Of a DNA stretch of 64,000 nt, positions 34,685 to 43,770 are shown piece after piece (position 1 is the stretch's first letter; the number at the start of each line of letters is the position of its first letter). A program made the translations under genes and the position numbers. The DNA comes from an uncultured Fodinibius sp. (GTDB taxonomy: Bacteria > Bacteroidota > Rhodothermia > Balneolales > Balneolaceae). The stretch spans positions 1 to 64,000 of the forward strand of contig CAJXMW010000002.1 in the NCBI GenBank assembly GCA_913056235.1. Reading direction: 5' to 3'. The notes beneath the pieces are model-generated. The model was given only the letters and a program-made list of their open reading frames with translations. It did no database searches and was not told the DNA's origin.

Positions 34685-35488
34685 TTACTGATTCTGGGCT
34701 TCACCGGTCATGGGTACAAATCGGACGGGGAGTTTACGTTGTCGGTGGATTTCCCCGTCTTTGGATTTGGTAATCTTGGTGAGGTACTGTGTTTCGGATG
34801 TGCGGCCTACCGGAGATACCAACGTACCCCCGGCTTTGAGCTGATCAATAAGCGGCTGGGGAATTTTGGGTGGTGCGGCCGTCAGGATGATAGCATCAAA
34901 AGGAGCGTGGTCTGGCCATCCCTTGTAGCCGTCGCCAATCGTTACCTCGATTGTTGAATAGCCGAGCTTTTCAAAGCGGGCGCGGGCCTGCTTGCCCAAG
35001 GGGGACACAATTTCTATAGTATAAACGTAGGGTGTTAGTTCTGATAGGATGGCTGCCTGGTAGCCGCTCCCAGTGCCGATCTCCAATACTTTTTCGCCGG
35101 TTTCCAGATCAAGCATCGCCGTCATATAGCCTACGATGTAGGGCTGCGAAATGGTTTGGTCGTGACCAATGGGCAACGGTCGGTTTTGATAGGCATATTG
35201 CTGATACTTGGCCGGCACAAACAGGTGGCGGGGCACATGTCGCATTGCCTGCAGCACTTTTGGATCAGTTATGCCCCGTTCTTTAATTCCTGCTTCTACC
35301 ATCTGATGTCGTTCTTGTCTGCGATCCGAAAATCGAGGCCGATTCCATTCCAGGGTATCGGTGGCTATAATGTCAACACTATTCGGCGCCGGTAACGACT
35401 CGACAGGACGTGGTTCAATCCCGCTATACCAAAACCAGATTGCTGCTCCCGCTATAAGAAATACGAGCGAGCTGTTGATTGTTTTCAT
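34685..35488 (-). CDS. pcm: Protein-L-isoaspartate O-methyltransferase, membrane-anchored
   Basis: 267 aa from the ATG at 35488; the open frame goes 12 codons further back. A hydrophobic N-terminus (SSLVFLIAGAAIWFWYSG) anchors it in the inner membrane or exports it, unlike the cytosolic Pcm of enterics. The methyltransferase shows VPRHLFVP, DQTISQPYIVGYMTAML and the SAM motif VLEIGTGSGYQAAILSEL. It repairs isoaspartyl residues in aged proteins, here probably on the periplasmic side. It stands alone and divergent from the acyl-CoA synthetase gene. Confidence 0.9.
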   Translation of the reverse strand: MKTINSSLVFLIAGAAIWFWYSGIEPRPVESLPAPNSVDIIATDTLEWNRPRFSDRRQERHQMVEAGIKERGITDPKVLQAMRHVPRHLFVPAKYQQYAYQNRPLPIGHDQTISQPYIVGYMTAMLDLETGEKVLEIGTGSGYQAAILSELTPYVYTIEIVSPLGKQARARFEKLGYSTIEVTIGDGYKGWPDHAPFDAIILTAAPPKIPQPLIDQLKAGGTLVSPVGRTSETQYLTKITKSKDGEIHRQRKLPVRFVPMTGEAQNQ

Positions 35489-35630
35489 AAGCCGGTCATT
35501 CGAAAGTATTCCCTCACCAAACATTACGACTAAAGTTTTTAGTTCAAACGACGTGGCTCACTTGCCTTTCCGCCATTCATAAACTAAAATTGGACACTGA
35601 CATAACCAGGGATTCAATAATAGTAGTATA

Positions 35631-37292
35631 ATGGATTATAAAGAGCTTCAGCAAAAAATTGATCATGCGCGAACGTTGGAAAACCCGCCCTCACCACTAA
35701 CCTACAGCGATTTTCAGGAGCTCTTGAAGGAGCGGGCTAATGATGATCGAAGTTACCTTACCTATATTGATAAGGATGACCAGCGGAGGGAACTGAGCTA
35801 CGCTGATTTTTATCAGCATGTGATAAACTGTGCCCGCTTTTTACAGAATCATGGACTAAGTCACGGTGATCGAATTGCGGCCATTTCCCATAATCACTGG
35901 CATACGGTTGTCCAGTACTTTGCGGCTTGGCTGTTGGGATTGGTTGTGGTGCCGGTTAACCTGGGCGAAGACGATGAGCGCATAGCCTATATCCTGGAAA
36001 ACGGGAATGTGGAGCTGGCTTTCGTTCGGACTGATTACCGGGAACGTTTTCGCAAAATTCTAGAGATGTATGACAATCTGAAATATATTGAATGGATTGT
36101 TTGCGAAGAAAATATTGACACCTTTACCCGTAAAGAGGGTGATGTAGTGTTCCCGGAGGATCATTTGGGCGACTCGGAAGCACTGATCGTCTTTACTTCA
36201 GGTACGACCGGTGCCCCCAAAGGCGTGGTGTTGAGTCAGCGTAACTTGTTAGAGGATGCCCGAAGCATTGCCGGCTGGCACGGTATCGATCGAGAAACAC
36301 GGATGATGTGCGTGCTGCCCATTCATCATGTAAACGGTACCGTGGTGACGTTGATTACGCCATTTTATGCCGGTGGATCTACGGTGCTCAATGAAAAGTT
36401 TCGGACTAGTCGCTATTTCCCGATTATTGCCCAGGAAGAGGTACACATCGTTAGTATGGTGCCTACGCTGTTGCAGTTTTTGAACAACTACTATGAGGAC
36501 AAAGAACGTCCCGAAACGCCTACCTTGCGTCATGTGATCTGTGGGGCCGGACCGTTGACGATTAAAGTGGCCGAAACCTTCGAAGAACGGCTCGGCGTAC
36601 CTATTATTCACGGATATGGACTTTCAGAGACGACCTGTTATTCCTGTTTTGTGCCCATTGATATTGACAAACAAGAGCACGAGAAATGGCGCAGTGATTA
36701 CGGATATCCGAGTATTGGAGTTCCCATTCCGGCCAATGAGATGGCCATTCACGACGAGGACGGCAATGAGCTGCCGGAAAATGAGCGTGGTGAAATTGTT
36801 ATCCGCGGTGTGAATGTGATGATTGAATACTACAACAATAAGGAAGCCAACGAGGATACGTTTAAAAATGGTTGGTTTCGCAGCGGTGATGAGGGATTTT
36901 ATATCAAAGATGATGATGGACGCAAGTACTTTTTTATCACTGGTCGGTTAAAAGAGTTGATAATTCGAGGTGGCGTAAACCTGGCTCCGCTCGAAATTGA
37001 TGAAGTCATCAACAAGGCGCCGGGCGTAAAGGCTGGTATTGCTGTTGGGTTTGAAAACGAGTGGTATGGTGAGGAAGTTGGTGCTTATGTGAAGATGGAA
37101 GAGGGCGCCGATGAGGATGAAGAAACTATCCTCAGCTTTTGTCGGGAACGGTTGCCATTTAGCAAATCTCCGAAAGTGGTTGTATTTGGGGATCAAATTC
37201 CGGTGACCTCCACCGGCAAATATCAGCGTCGTAAAGTGACTCATCATTTTGAGCAATGGGAAGATGTGCAGTTTAGGAAGCAGGATATATGA
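35631..37292 (+). CDS. AMP-dependent acyl-CoA synthetase/ligase (ANL superfamily)
   Basis: 553 aa. The ATP-binding motif is VFTSGTTGAPKGVVLS (about residue 190). Others are GYGLSETTCYS, SGDEGFYIKDDDGR, the hinge RLKELIIRGGVNLAP, and the C-terminal lysine region TSTGKYQRRK. It activates a carboxylic acid to acyl-AMP and then acyl-CoA. The substrate may be a fatty or aromatic acid. It lacks the features I would use to call it phenylacetate-CoA ligase PaaK, which is otherwise missing here, so that role stays open but unlikely. Confidence 0.88.
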   Translation: MDYKELQQKIDHARTLENPPSPLTYSDFQELLKERANDDRSYLTYIDKDDQRRELSYADFYQHVINCARFLQNHGLSHGDRIAAISHNHWHTVVQYFAAWLLGLVVVPVNLGEDDERIAYILENGNVELAFVRTDYRERFRKILEMYDNLKYIEWIVCEENIDTFTRKEGDVVFPEDHLGDSEALIVFTSGTTGAPKGVVLSQRNLLEDARSIAGWHGIDRETRMMCVLPIHHVNGTVVTLITPFYAGGSTVLNEKFRTSRYFPIIAQEEVHIVSMVPTLLQFLNNYYEDKERPETPTLRHVICGAGPLTIKVAETFEERLGVPIIHGYGLSETTCYSCFVPIDIDKQEHEKWRSDYGYPSIGVPIPANEMAIHDEDGNELPENERGEIVIRGVNVMIEYYNNKEANEDTFKNGWFRSGDEGFYIKDDDGRKYFFITGRLKELIIRGGVNLAPLEIDEVINKAPGVKAGIAVGFENEWYGEEVGAYVKMEEGADEDEETILSFCRERLPFSKSPKVVVFGDQIPVTSTGKYQRRKVTHHFEQWEDVQFRKQDI

Positions 37293-37371
37293 TTCAAGAT
37301 ACAGGATGCTGTAGGGGTGCAGCGTAAAACGAATCTTACATCCTGTTACTTGTATCCTGGCTGTAAAACAA
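37291..37371. repeat. Imperfect hairpin, AAGATACAGGATG family
   Basis: The left arm GATTCAAGATACAGGATGCTG and the right arm, read on the other strand as CAGGATACAAGTAACAGGATG, share the ATACAGGATG/ACAGGATG words. It directly follows the synthetase stop codon. Confidence 0.55.
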
Positions 37372-37451
37372 ACTTGCTCCTGTTACCGTTACTAAACAAG
37401 GTTTAAGAAAGGTACCCCATTATTGTTTAACCAATCTCATCGGAGGCCTAT

Positions 37452-38171
37452 ATGAGTACCTCGTCGCTCAATATTGATTTCTTTACGAATGTTGAATCCG
37501 ATTTTGAAATCTGCCAGTACAAGGTACTTGCGGGATTAAAATCCATTTCTGAGGACTTCAAAAACAATAAGATATATCCTCATTTGAGTAGTTTAATCGA
37601 GCTTCACCGATCGTTGAGCGATATCCTAGGTAGTCTGCAAACCTTGCGTAGTGAATTTCCCAAGCGTATCAAAAAGATCGATTTTGTAAACGAGCGCATT
37701 GAGCACGAAGTGATTTTTACGGCCGGGGCCGATCTTGCCAAAGTAGAGGATTTGATTGAGTGGGCGCTGCCGTTAATACAAGCTAAAATCGAAGAGGGAA
37801 AAGCCATCTTCGAGTTCGTGGATGATGAGTTGAGAGTGGAAGAAGTAGGCATTATTCCCGGCTATACCGATGAAGGATATTTTTTTGTGCCGGATAATGA
37901 AGAGTCTAAACTGCTTCTTTTCCAGTACGAAGTGACCGTTTTTGAGAGTGCCGATGACAAGTATCGAGCGCTAAAAACAGCATTTTTGAAGGCCCTTGAG
38001 CAGGGAATGGCACAATTATCGCCGAACTCCATAAAGCTTGATCTGATCAACGAAAACAAGAAGCTGCCCAATCCGGCGACTTATGCCTTTAATACGGATT
38101 TATATTTCCCATTTCGGGAGACGATTTTTCCGGTAACGAAACGAAAATTACTCCGGCAGTTAGGGACTTAG
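37452..38171 (+). CDS. Hypothetical cytoplasmic protein
   Basis: 239 aa with no signal peptide or membrane segment and no cysteine motif beyond a single CQ near residue 21. The N-terminal half is helical and polar (ELHRSLSDILGSLQTLRSEFPKR), with VEDLIEWALPLIQAKIEEG in the middle. The second half is probably alpha/beta (GIIPGYTDEGYFFVPDN, LLLFQYEVTVFE). I do not recognise a family. The ribosome site (GGAGG) is eight bases before the ATG. Composition matches its neighbours, so it is a normal resident gene. Confidence 0.7.
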   Translation: MSTSSLNIDFFTNVESDFEICQYKVLAGLKSISEDFKNNKIYPHLSSLIELHRSLSDILGSLQTLRSEFPKRIKKIDFVNERIEHEVIFTAGADLAKVEDLIEWALPLIQAKIEEGKAIFEFVDDELRVEEVGIIPGYTDEGYFFVPDNEESKLLLFQYEVTVFESADDKYRALKTAFLKALEQGMAQLSPNSIKLDLINENKKLPNPATYAFNTDLYFPFRETIFPVTKRKLLRQLGT

Positions 38172-38196
38172 TCTTGAGTAATGAGTATTGAGTAAA
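38168..38196. repeat. Left arm of a split GAGTATTGAGT-family inverted repeat
   Basis: AGTCTTGAGTAATGAGTATTGAGT follows the stop of the preceding gene in the order read. Its opposite arm lies 410 bases downstream (38605-38647), beyond a dead four-helix-bundle gene. Compact hairpins of the same family are at 22013 and 26743. Confidence 0.55.
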
Positions 38197-38256
38197 TTTG
38201 TAAAGGGTTCACAGGGAATCGGTCTTGCTATTAAACTGTTAGCTAGGCCGATTATC

Positions 38257-38604
38257 ATGCATAGACACAAAAAGCTTAATATTTGAAAACGTTCTCTAAA
38301 ACTAGCAACCAGAATCTACAAGGTTACCTCAAGCTATCCAGAAGAAGAGAAATATGGATTGGTTTCTCAGTTGCGAAGATGTGTGGTATCAATAGGGTCT
38401 AACATTGCTGAAGGGGCGGAGAGAAATACAAAGAAGGATTTTAAGCGATTTGTGAGTATTTCTTACGGGTCATCCTGTGAATTAGAAACGTAACTAATGA
38501 TAGCCAGTAATTTACAGTTGTTAAGTAAGAAAGAAGGAGACCTCCTTTTCAAAGAGATTGACGAACTGCAGAAAATGATTTTTACGTTTTCTAAAAAATT
38601 GTAA
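38257..38604 (+). pseudogene. Four-helix-bundle protein gene (23S rRNA-IVS/S23 type), two nonsense codons
   Basis: One reading frame of 115 codons runs from ATG to a TAA at 38602. It encodes a recognisable S23/IVS-type four-helix bundle: MHRHKKLNI-stop-KRSLKLATRIYK, VTSSYPEEEKYGLVSQLRR, VVSIGSNIAEGAERNTKKDF, SCELET-stop-LMIASNLQLL. The frame is intact apart from TGA at 38284 (codon 10, where the family has Trp) and TAA at 38491 (codon 79, where it has Gln). Each is one base change from the expected codon (TGG, CAA), so decay is recent. Family members are found in rRNA intervening sequences and as stand-alone genes. Arms of an inverted repeat flank it on both sides. Confidence 0.88.
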
Positions 38605-38647
38605 GTCAAGTATCTCAATACCCAATACTTACTACTTACTATTTACT
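38605..38647. repeat. Right arm of the split GAGTATTGAGT-family inverted repeat
   Basis: The segment contains CTCAATACCCAATACTTACT and TACTTACTATTTACT, which read on the other strand as AGTAAGTATTGGGTATTGAG. This matches the left arm at 38168. It starts directly at the stop codon of the dead four-helix-bundle gene and overlaps the last codons of the thioesterase gene on the minus strand. Confidence 0.55.
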
Positions 38648-39063
38648 ATCGCTAACGTACATCGCGATACACAAACCAGCTTCTCCTGCTGATTAAAAAT
38701 TTTTGTCTCCCACACTTGAATTTCACGGCCTGAGTGCACAGGGCAAGCAACACCTTGGACAGTACCACCTTTTTTGACGGCGCGCATATGATTGGCATTG
38801 ATCTCCACGCCGACTGCCGTTTTCCCGTCATCCTCGATGTTTAGCCACGCGCCAACCGAAGCCAGCGTTTCGGCCAGACTTACCGATGCTCCCCCGTGCA
38901 GCAGCCCAAAAGGCTGCACACTGTTTTCATTGACCGGCATAGTCGCTTTTACTTCATCGCGTTTGAAAGAGGTGAACTTGATTCCGAGTGCATCACCCAT
39001 ATGGTTTTCAGAGATGTCAAGAAACTGTTGAACACGATCTTTTAAATCAGGTTGGATATACAT
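38632..39063 (-). CDS. Hotdog-fold acyl-CoA thioesterase (PaaI/YdiI-like)
   Basis: 143 aa. The catalytic helix is FGLLHGGASVSLAETLAS, with Glu in the place used by YdiI/MenI-type thioesterases. The strands MGDALGIKFTSF and VGVEINANHMRAV are typical. It hydrolyses an acyl- or aryl-CoA; MenI-like action on dihydroxynaphthoyl-CoA is possible, but no men gene is near. It is divergent from the acyl-CoA ligase. Its last codons lie inside the repeat arm at 38605. Confidence 0.85.
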   Translation of the reverse strand: MYIQPDLKDRVQQFLDISENHMGDALGIKFTSFKRDEVKATMPVNENSVQPFGLLHGGASVSLAETLASVGAWLNIEDDGKTAVGVEINANHMRAVKKGGTVQGVACPVHSGREIQVWETKIFNQQEKLVCVSRCTLAIVNSK

Positions 39064-39193
39064 AATGCTTTCTCTTACAATTCATTAGTGAATGACAAGA
39101 TAATTATTCTAACCCGAGAAGAAATTAAAAATAGACTTTTAAATAATTCACAAACGTTTAAATTGTGAATACTGCGATATCATTTTTCAACTA

Positions 39194-41011
39194 ATGAGTA
39201 CAGCTATGGCATACGAACCAACTACCATCTTCTCAGAGATTGATAAAGGCTTGGAAAAGCACGATAAAAATGTGCTTATAGCGACAAAACGTAACGGAAG
39301 CTGGGTAGAGACCAACAAAGACACATTCAAGCAACAAGTGCGAAACTTGGCCTTGGGGCTATATGAGCTTGGGGTTCGCAAGGGGGATAAAGTGAGTCTG
39401 CATTCTGAGAACAGTGCAGAATGGGTGATTTGTGATCAGGCGATTTTGTCGATTGGAGCTGTAAATGTTCCCATTTATACTACTCAGCCCGGCGAACAGA
39501 TTAAGTATATCCTTGAGAACTCTGAGGCGAAGGTACATATTGTCTCCACGGATGAGCTGTATGCCGATACCCAGCCGATGATGGATAAGTTGGACAGTGT
39601 AGAGGCCGTGATCTCCATTTTTGGTTCAGAACATTCCGGACCCAGGGATTTTGAAGAAATTTTGGAGTTAGGGGCGAAGGCAAATGAAGAAAATCCTGAG
39701 CTGTTTGAACAACTTAAAAAAGAAGTACAACCGGATGATCTGGCTACGCTGATTTATACCTCCGGTACCACCGGTGATCCCAAAGGGGTGATGCTCACAC
39801 ATAACAATATTGCATCGAATCTAAAGGCGTCACTTGAGCGGGTCCCATTTGATGATACCGTGCGCGAAGGTGAGCGTATGTTGTCTTATTTGCCGCTGTC
39901 ACATGTATTTGAGCGGCTGATTACCTACATGTACCTGCGGCTGGGATACCCGGTCTATTATATTGAAGAAGTTGATCAGATCCGGGATGATTTCGAACAT
40001 GTGAAGCCGTTTTATTTTGCTACGGTCCCACGACTGATTGAAAAGATCCATACAGGTATTAAAGTGCGGGGACAAGAGTTTAGCGGCTTGAAAAAGCGAT
40101 TGTATTACTGGGCTATTAATCTGGCAGAAGATTATGATCCCGAAAATCCGCCAACCGGTCTGGGAGCGATTAAACACAAAATTGCCGACAAACTCATTTA
40201 TTCGAAAATCAGGGAACTCTTTGGCGGCAATTTGTTGGGAGTAGTGAGTGGTGGCGCAGCTCTTTCGCCAAACTTGTTTCGCTTTATGAACGCCATCGGT
40301 CTTATCTGCATGCAGGGATATGGACTCACCGAAACCTCACCGGTTCTGTCGGTGAACGACAAAGATCATTTACGGGTAGGTAGTTCCGGGTACCCACTTT
40401 CCAATGTGGATATTAAGATTGCCGAAGATGGAGAGATTCTTGCCAAAGGGCCCAACGTGATGCAAGGGTATTATAACAATCAGCAAAAAACCGACGAAGT
40501 TTTTACTGATGACGGTTGGTTCCGGACTGGTGATGTGGGCAAGCTTGAGGATGATTACCTATTCATTACGGATCGTAAGAAATCGGTCTTTAAGCTCTCG
40601 ACTGGCAAATATGTGGCTCCGCAGATTATTGAGAATCTACTTATTGAAAGCGGATACATCGATCAGGCAGTGGTTATCGGTTATCAAAAGAAATTCTGTT
40701 CGGCGCTGATTGTGCCCAGTTATGACAACGTGAAACAGCGCCTCGAGAGCAGGGGTAAATCGCTTTCAGGGGAGCCGAGCAAAGATCCGGCTGTTCGGGA
40801 GCTCATCCAGCGCGAGGTGGATAAGGTGAATCGAGAACTTTCGCCCTGGGAAACCGTCAAAAAATTTGTAATGCTTGAGGATGCTTTTACCATAGAGTCC
40901 GGGGAACTAACGCCTACACATAAGGTAAAACGTCCGGTGGTGAAGGAACGCTATGCCGATGAAATTGACTCTATGTATGAAGAGTCGGAAGAGGCTGAAG
41001 CAACCGAATAG
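39194..41011 (+). CDS. Long-chain fatty acid-CoA ligase (AMP-forming)
   Basis: 605 aa. The motifs are IYTSGTTGDPKGVMLTHNN (about residue 190), GYGLTETSPVLS, GWFRTGDVGKLEDDYLFITDRKK and FKLSTGKYVAPQIIE. Length and the FITDRKK-STGKYVAPQ block belong to the long-chain (FAA1-like) group. It activates fatty acids for the beta-oxidation genes just downstream (fadN starts 44 bases later), so these form one operon. Confidence 0.92.
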   Translation: MSTAMAYEPTTIFSEIDKGLEKHDKNVLIATKRNGSWVETNKDTFKQQVRNLALGLYELGVRKGDKVSLHSENSAEWVICDQAILSIGAVNVPIYTTQPGEQIKYILENSEAKVHIVSTDELYADTQPMMDKLDSVEAVISIFGSEHSGPRDFEEILELGAKANEENPELFEQLKKEVQPDDLATLIYTSGTTGDPKGVMLTHNNIASNLKASLERVPFDDTVREGERMLSYLPLSHVFERLITYMYLRLGYPVYYIEEVDQIRDDFEHVKPFYFATVPRLIEKIHTGIKVRGQEFSGLKKRLYYWAINLAEDYDPENPPTGLGAIKHKIADKLIYSKIRELFGGNLLGVVSGGAALSPNLFRFMNAIGLICMQGYGLTETSPVLSVNDKDHLRVGSSGYPLSNVDIKIAEDGEILAKGPNVMQGYYNNQQKTDEVFTDDGWFRTGDVGKLEDDYLFITDRKKSVFKLSTGKYVAPQIIENLLIESGYIDQAVVIGYQKKFCSALIVPSYDNVKQRLESRGKSLSGEPSKDPAVRELIQREVDKVNRELSPWETVKKFVMLEDAFTIESGELTPTHKVKRPVVKERYADEIDSMYEESEEAEATE

Positions 41012-41055
41012 TTTCCAGAGACAATTTAACTTTGAAAGATAAATCACATTTATAA

Positions 41056-43428
41056 ATGGCTACATCAAAATACGCTATTCAGAAAGTTGCGGTACTTGGA
41101 TCGGGAACAATGGGCAGTCAAATTGCGGCACATTGCGTGAACGCCGGTTTGGAAGTTTGGCTGTTGGATCTGAAAGATGAGGAAAGCGACAATCCCAACC
41201 AGACGGTGATTGATAATATTAAGAAGCTCAAGAAGATGAGTCCGTCCCCGCTGGGGCTGCCGGAATATGCCGACCGCATTAAGGTGGGAAATTTTGAGGA
41301 TGATCTTGATATACTGTCGGAAGTCGATTGGATTTGCGAGGCAATCATTGAAAAGATGGATATCAAGAAAAAGATGATGGCCGATATCGAGGAGGTACGA
41401 ACGCCCGGCACAATCGTTAGTTCCAATACCTCAGGTTTGCCGATTGGAAAGATCAGCGAAGATTGTTCAGATGAATTTAAGAGTCATTTTCTGGGGACCC
41501 ACTTTTTTAATCCGCCACGCTATATGAAGCTATTGGAAGTAATTCCTACGGATTCGACCTCCGATGAGGTGGTTGCGTATATGTCTCGGTTTTGTGAGCG
41601 TGAGCTGGGCAAGGGCGTTGTTGAGTGCAAAGATACACCCAACTTCATCGCCAACCGTATAGGCATCTTTTCGATGGCCAACGTCATGCAGTACTTCTTT
41701 GACGGCACGTTTCGAGCCGAAGAGATTGACTTCCTGCTGGGGACGCTCACCGGCTATTCCAAAGCGGCTACGTTCCGAACAGCTGATATGTCCGGCCTGG
41801 ATGTGATTCATCACGTGGCCACGAATTTGTATCCGGCGATACCGGATGATGAACGGCGCGAGGTATTTCAGCTGCCCGAATCGTTTCAGAAAATGGTCGA
41901 GGAGGGTAAACACGGTAATAAAGCCGGCGAAGGCTTTTACAAGAAAGTCCAAACGGATTCCGGGAAAGAGTATAAGGTCATTGATCCTGAAACGCACGAT
42001 TACGAATCACAGATAGATCCGGAATTCGAAAGTGCCTCCAAAGCCAAAAAGAAATTCGATTCGTCCGAGCAGCGATTAAAATTCTTGGTCAATCAGGATG
42101 ACAAGGCGGGGCAGTTTTTGTGGGACGTTCACGCTGACTTGTTGTTATATGCAGCGAATCGCATCCCTGAAATAACCGAGTCAGTAGAGTCTATTGACCG
42201 CGCTATGAAATGGGGCTTCAACTGGGAACTTGGTCCCTTTGAACGCTGGGATGCCATTGGAGTAGGAGAGTCCGTCTGGCGAATGCAGGATGAAGGTCGT
42301 GATGTACCCGAGTCCGTGTTAAAGATGCTCGAAGGTGGACGTGAGCAGTTTTATGATAAACAAGAAGGTACGGTATATAACTTGGCAACCGGACAGGCAG
42401 AGCCGCTAAGTCCACCGGCCGAAGGAGCGCTGACGGTAGCAAGCCTAAAAGCTGATGGTAAAGAGGTAATGGATAACGACAGCGCCGCCCTTTATGATAT
42501 GGGTGATGGCATTGCGCTGTTCGAGTTTCGAACACGCAAACAGACGCTCGGATTTGAGCTGGTACAGTCGCTGGCCAAAGCTTGTGAGATTGTTAAGGAG
42601 CAATTCGATGGTCTTGTCATTAGCCACGATAACGACAACTTCACCTATGGCGCCAACCTGATGGAGGCGATGCAGGCCTGGCAGCAGGGGGATAAAGAGC
42701 GCGTGCAAAAAGCAGCCAAGAATTTCCAGGATGTAGCTGTCGGGTTGCGCTACCAGCCGTTTCCCGTGGTTGCGGCACCATTTGGTCGCTCGCTGGGCGG
42801 CGGTGTAGAATTCATCCTGCATGCCGACAAGGTGGTAGCACATCACGAGCTGTATGCCGGACTTGTAGAAGTTGGGGTTGGACTACTTCCGGCGGGGGGC
42901 GGTACCAAAGAAATGCTCTATCGTACGATGCAGCAGGTGATGGAAGACGAACAGGTGGATCCGATGCCGTATCTCAAAGAAAAATTTAAAACCATAGGTA
43001 TGGCCAAAGTCTCCGATGGAGCTCCCAAAGCACGTGAGTACGGCTACCTGCGGGACTCTGATTCGATCATCATGAATCGTGATCTCTTAATTGCCAATGC
43101 CAAAGCCGAGGTACGTAGGATGGCCGATACGGGTTATCATCCACCGAAAAAATCACAAATAAAAGTGCTGGGAAAGAAGGCCCTAAGTTCGCTAAAACTG
43201 ATGTTGTATATCATGCACGAGGGTAATTTTATTACTGACTACGATAAAGTAGTGGCCGAAAAAGTGGCGTATATCATGAGCGGTGGAGATCTGAGTGAGC
43301 CACAAGAAGTGCCTGAGGATTATTTGCTTAAATTAGAACGAGAAGCCTTTTTAGAGCTTCTTGAAGACGAGCGAACACAGGCACGTATTGAACATATGCT
43401 GAAGAAAGGGAAACCGTTACGTAATTAG
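41056..43428 (+). CDS. fadN: 3-hydroxyacyl-CoA dehydrogenase / enoyl-CoA hydratase, FadN type
   Basis: 790 aa, with the dehydrogenase first and the hydratase second, the reverse of enteric FadB. The N-terminal NAD motif is GSGTMGSQIAAHCVNAG (about 14-30). Others are SNTSGLPI, THFFNPPRYMKLLEVIPT and DTPNFIANRIG. The C-terminal crotonase part has PVVAAPFGRSLGGGVEFILHADKVVAHHELYAGLVEVGVGLLPAGGG. Length matches B. subtilis FadN. It carries out the two middle steps of beta-oxidation. The thiolase partner fadA lies 2.5 kb downstream, with a lipoprotein gene between. Confidence 0.93.
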   Translation: MATSKYAIQKVAVLGSGTMGSQIAAHCVNAGLEVWLLDLKDEESDNPNQTVIDNIKKLKKMSPSPLGLPEYADRIKVGNFEDDLDILSEVDWICEAIIEKMDIKKKMMADIEEVRTPGTIVSSNTSGLPIGKISEDCSDEFKSHFLGTHFFNPPRYMKLLEVIPTDSTSDEVVAYMSRFCERELGKGVVECKDTPNFIANRIGIFSMANVMQYFFDGTFRAEEIDFLLGTLTGYSKAATFRTADMSGLDVIHHVATNLYPAIPDDERREVFQLPESFQKMVEEGKHGNKAGEGFYKKVQTDSGKEYKVIDPETHDYESQIDPEFESASKAKKKFDSSEQRLKFLVNQDDKAGQFLWDVHADLLLYAANRIPEITESVESIDRAMKWGFNWELGPFERWDAIGVGESVWRMQDEGRDVPESVLKMLEGGREQFYDKQEGTVYNLATGQAEPLSPPAEGALTVASLKADGKEVMDNDSAALYDMGDGIALFEFRTRKQTLGFELVQSLAKACEIVKEQFDGLVISHDNDNFTYGANLMEAMQAWQQGDKERVQKAAKNFQDVAVGLRYQPFPVVAAPFGRSLGGGVEFILHADKVVAHHELYAGLVEVGVGLLPAGGGTKEMLYRTMQQVMEDEQVDPMPYLKEKFKTIGMAKVSDGAPKAREYGYLRDSDSIIMNRDLLIANAKAEVRRMADTGYHPPKKSQIKVLGKKALSSLKLMLYIMHEGNFITDYDKVVAEKVAYIMSGGDLSEPQEVPEDYLLKLEREAFLELLEDERTQARIEHMLKKGKPLRN

Positions 43429-43770
43429 TGGGTAACGCCAAATTCTAGCAAAAGATAGGGTATTTAATCTCACAATTCTTTCTTAAAGGTGTTTGATTCT
43501 TCATGATGCTAATACTAATGGAGGAACTAATTTTGAATATTTTTACGCGGACGCTGAATCTTCCGTCCACCCCTAGGATTTGGGTCATATTGCCGATGAA
43601 AGTACAACTAAATCTGGAGGATTAACTCTTCCCAAGATGACTGGTATATTCGCCAGGTTTTATTTTGAAACTATACTAAGTTGACGACTACGGATAGCTA
43701 TTCTGAGCTGCAATACAATGATAGTTTGCATTAATTTATCTGCTTAATCTTCAAGAAAAGTCTTGTCAAG
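43429..43770. other. Spacer of about 340 bases between fadN and the GLUG lipoprotein
   Basis: No gene is called. One plus-strand frame from about 43487 to 43684 reads coding-like (DANTNGGTNFEYFYADAE, then a TAG at 43574, then DLGHIADESTTKSGGLTLPK) but has no start and no family I know. It may be a relic. No terminator hairpin for the fad operon is evident. Confidence 0.35.

Noticed and set aside
35631-37292. Calling the acyl-CoA synthetase PaaK
   Set aside because: Length (553 aa against about 430-440) and the motif set fit general fatty-acid-type ligases; no link to the paa operon.
38257-38604. Stop-codon recoding (TGA as Trp, TAA as Gln) in the four-helix-bundle gene
   Set aside because: Other genes here use TGA and TAA as normal stops, and two different recodings in one gene are far less likely than mutation.
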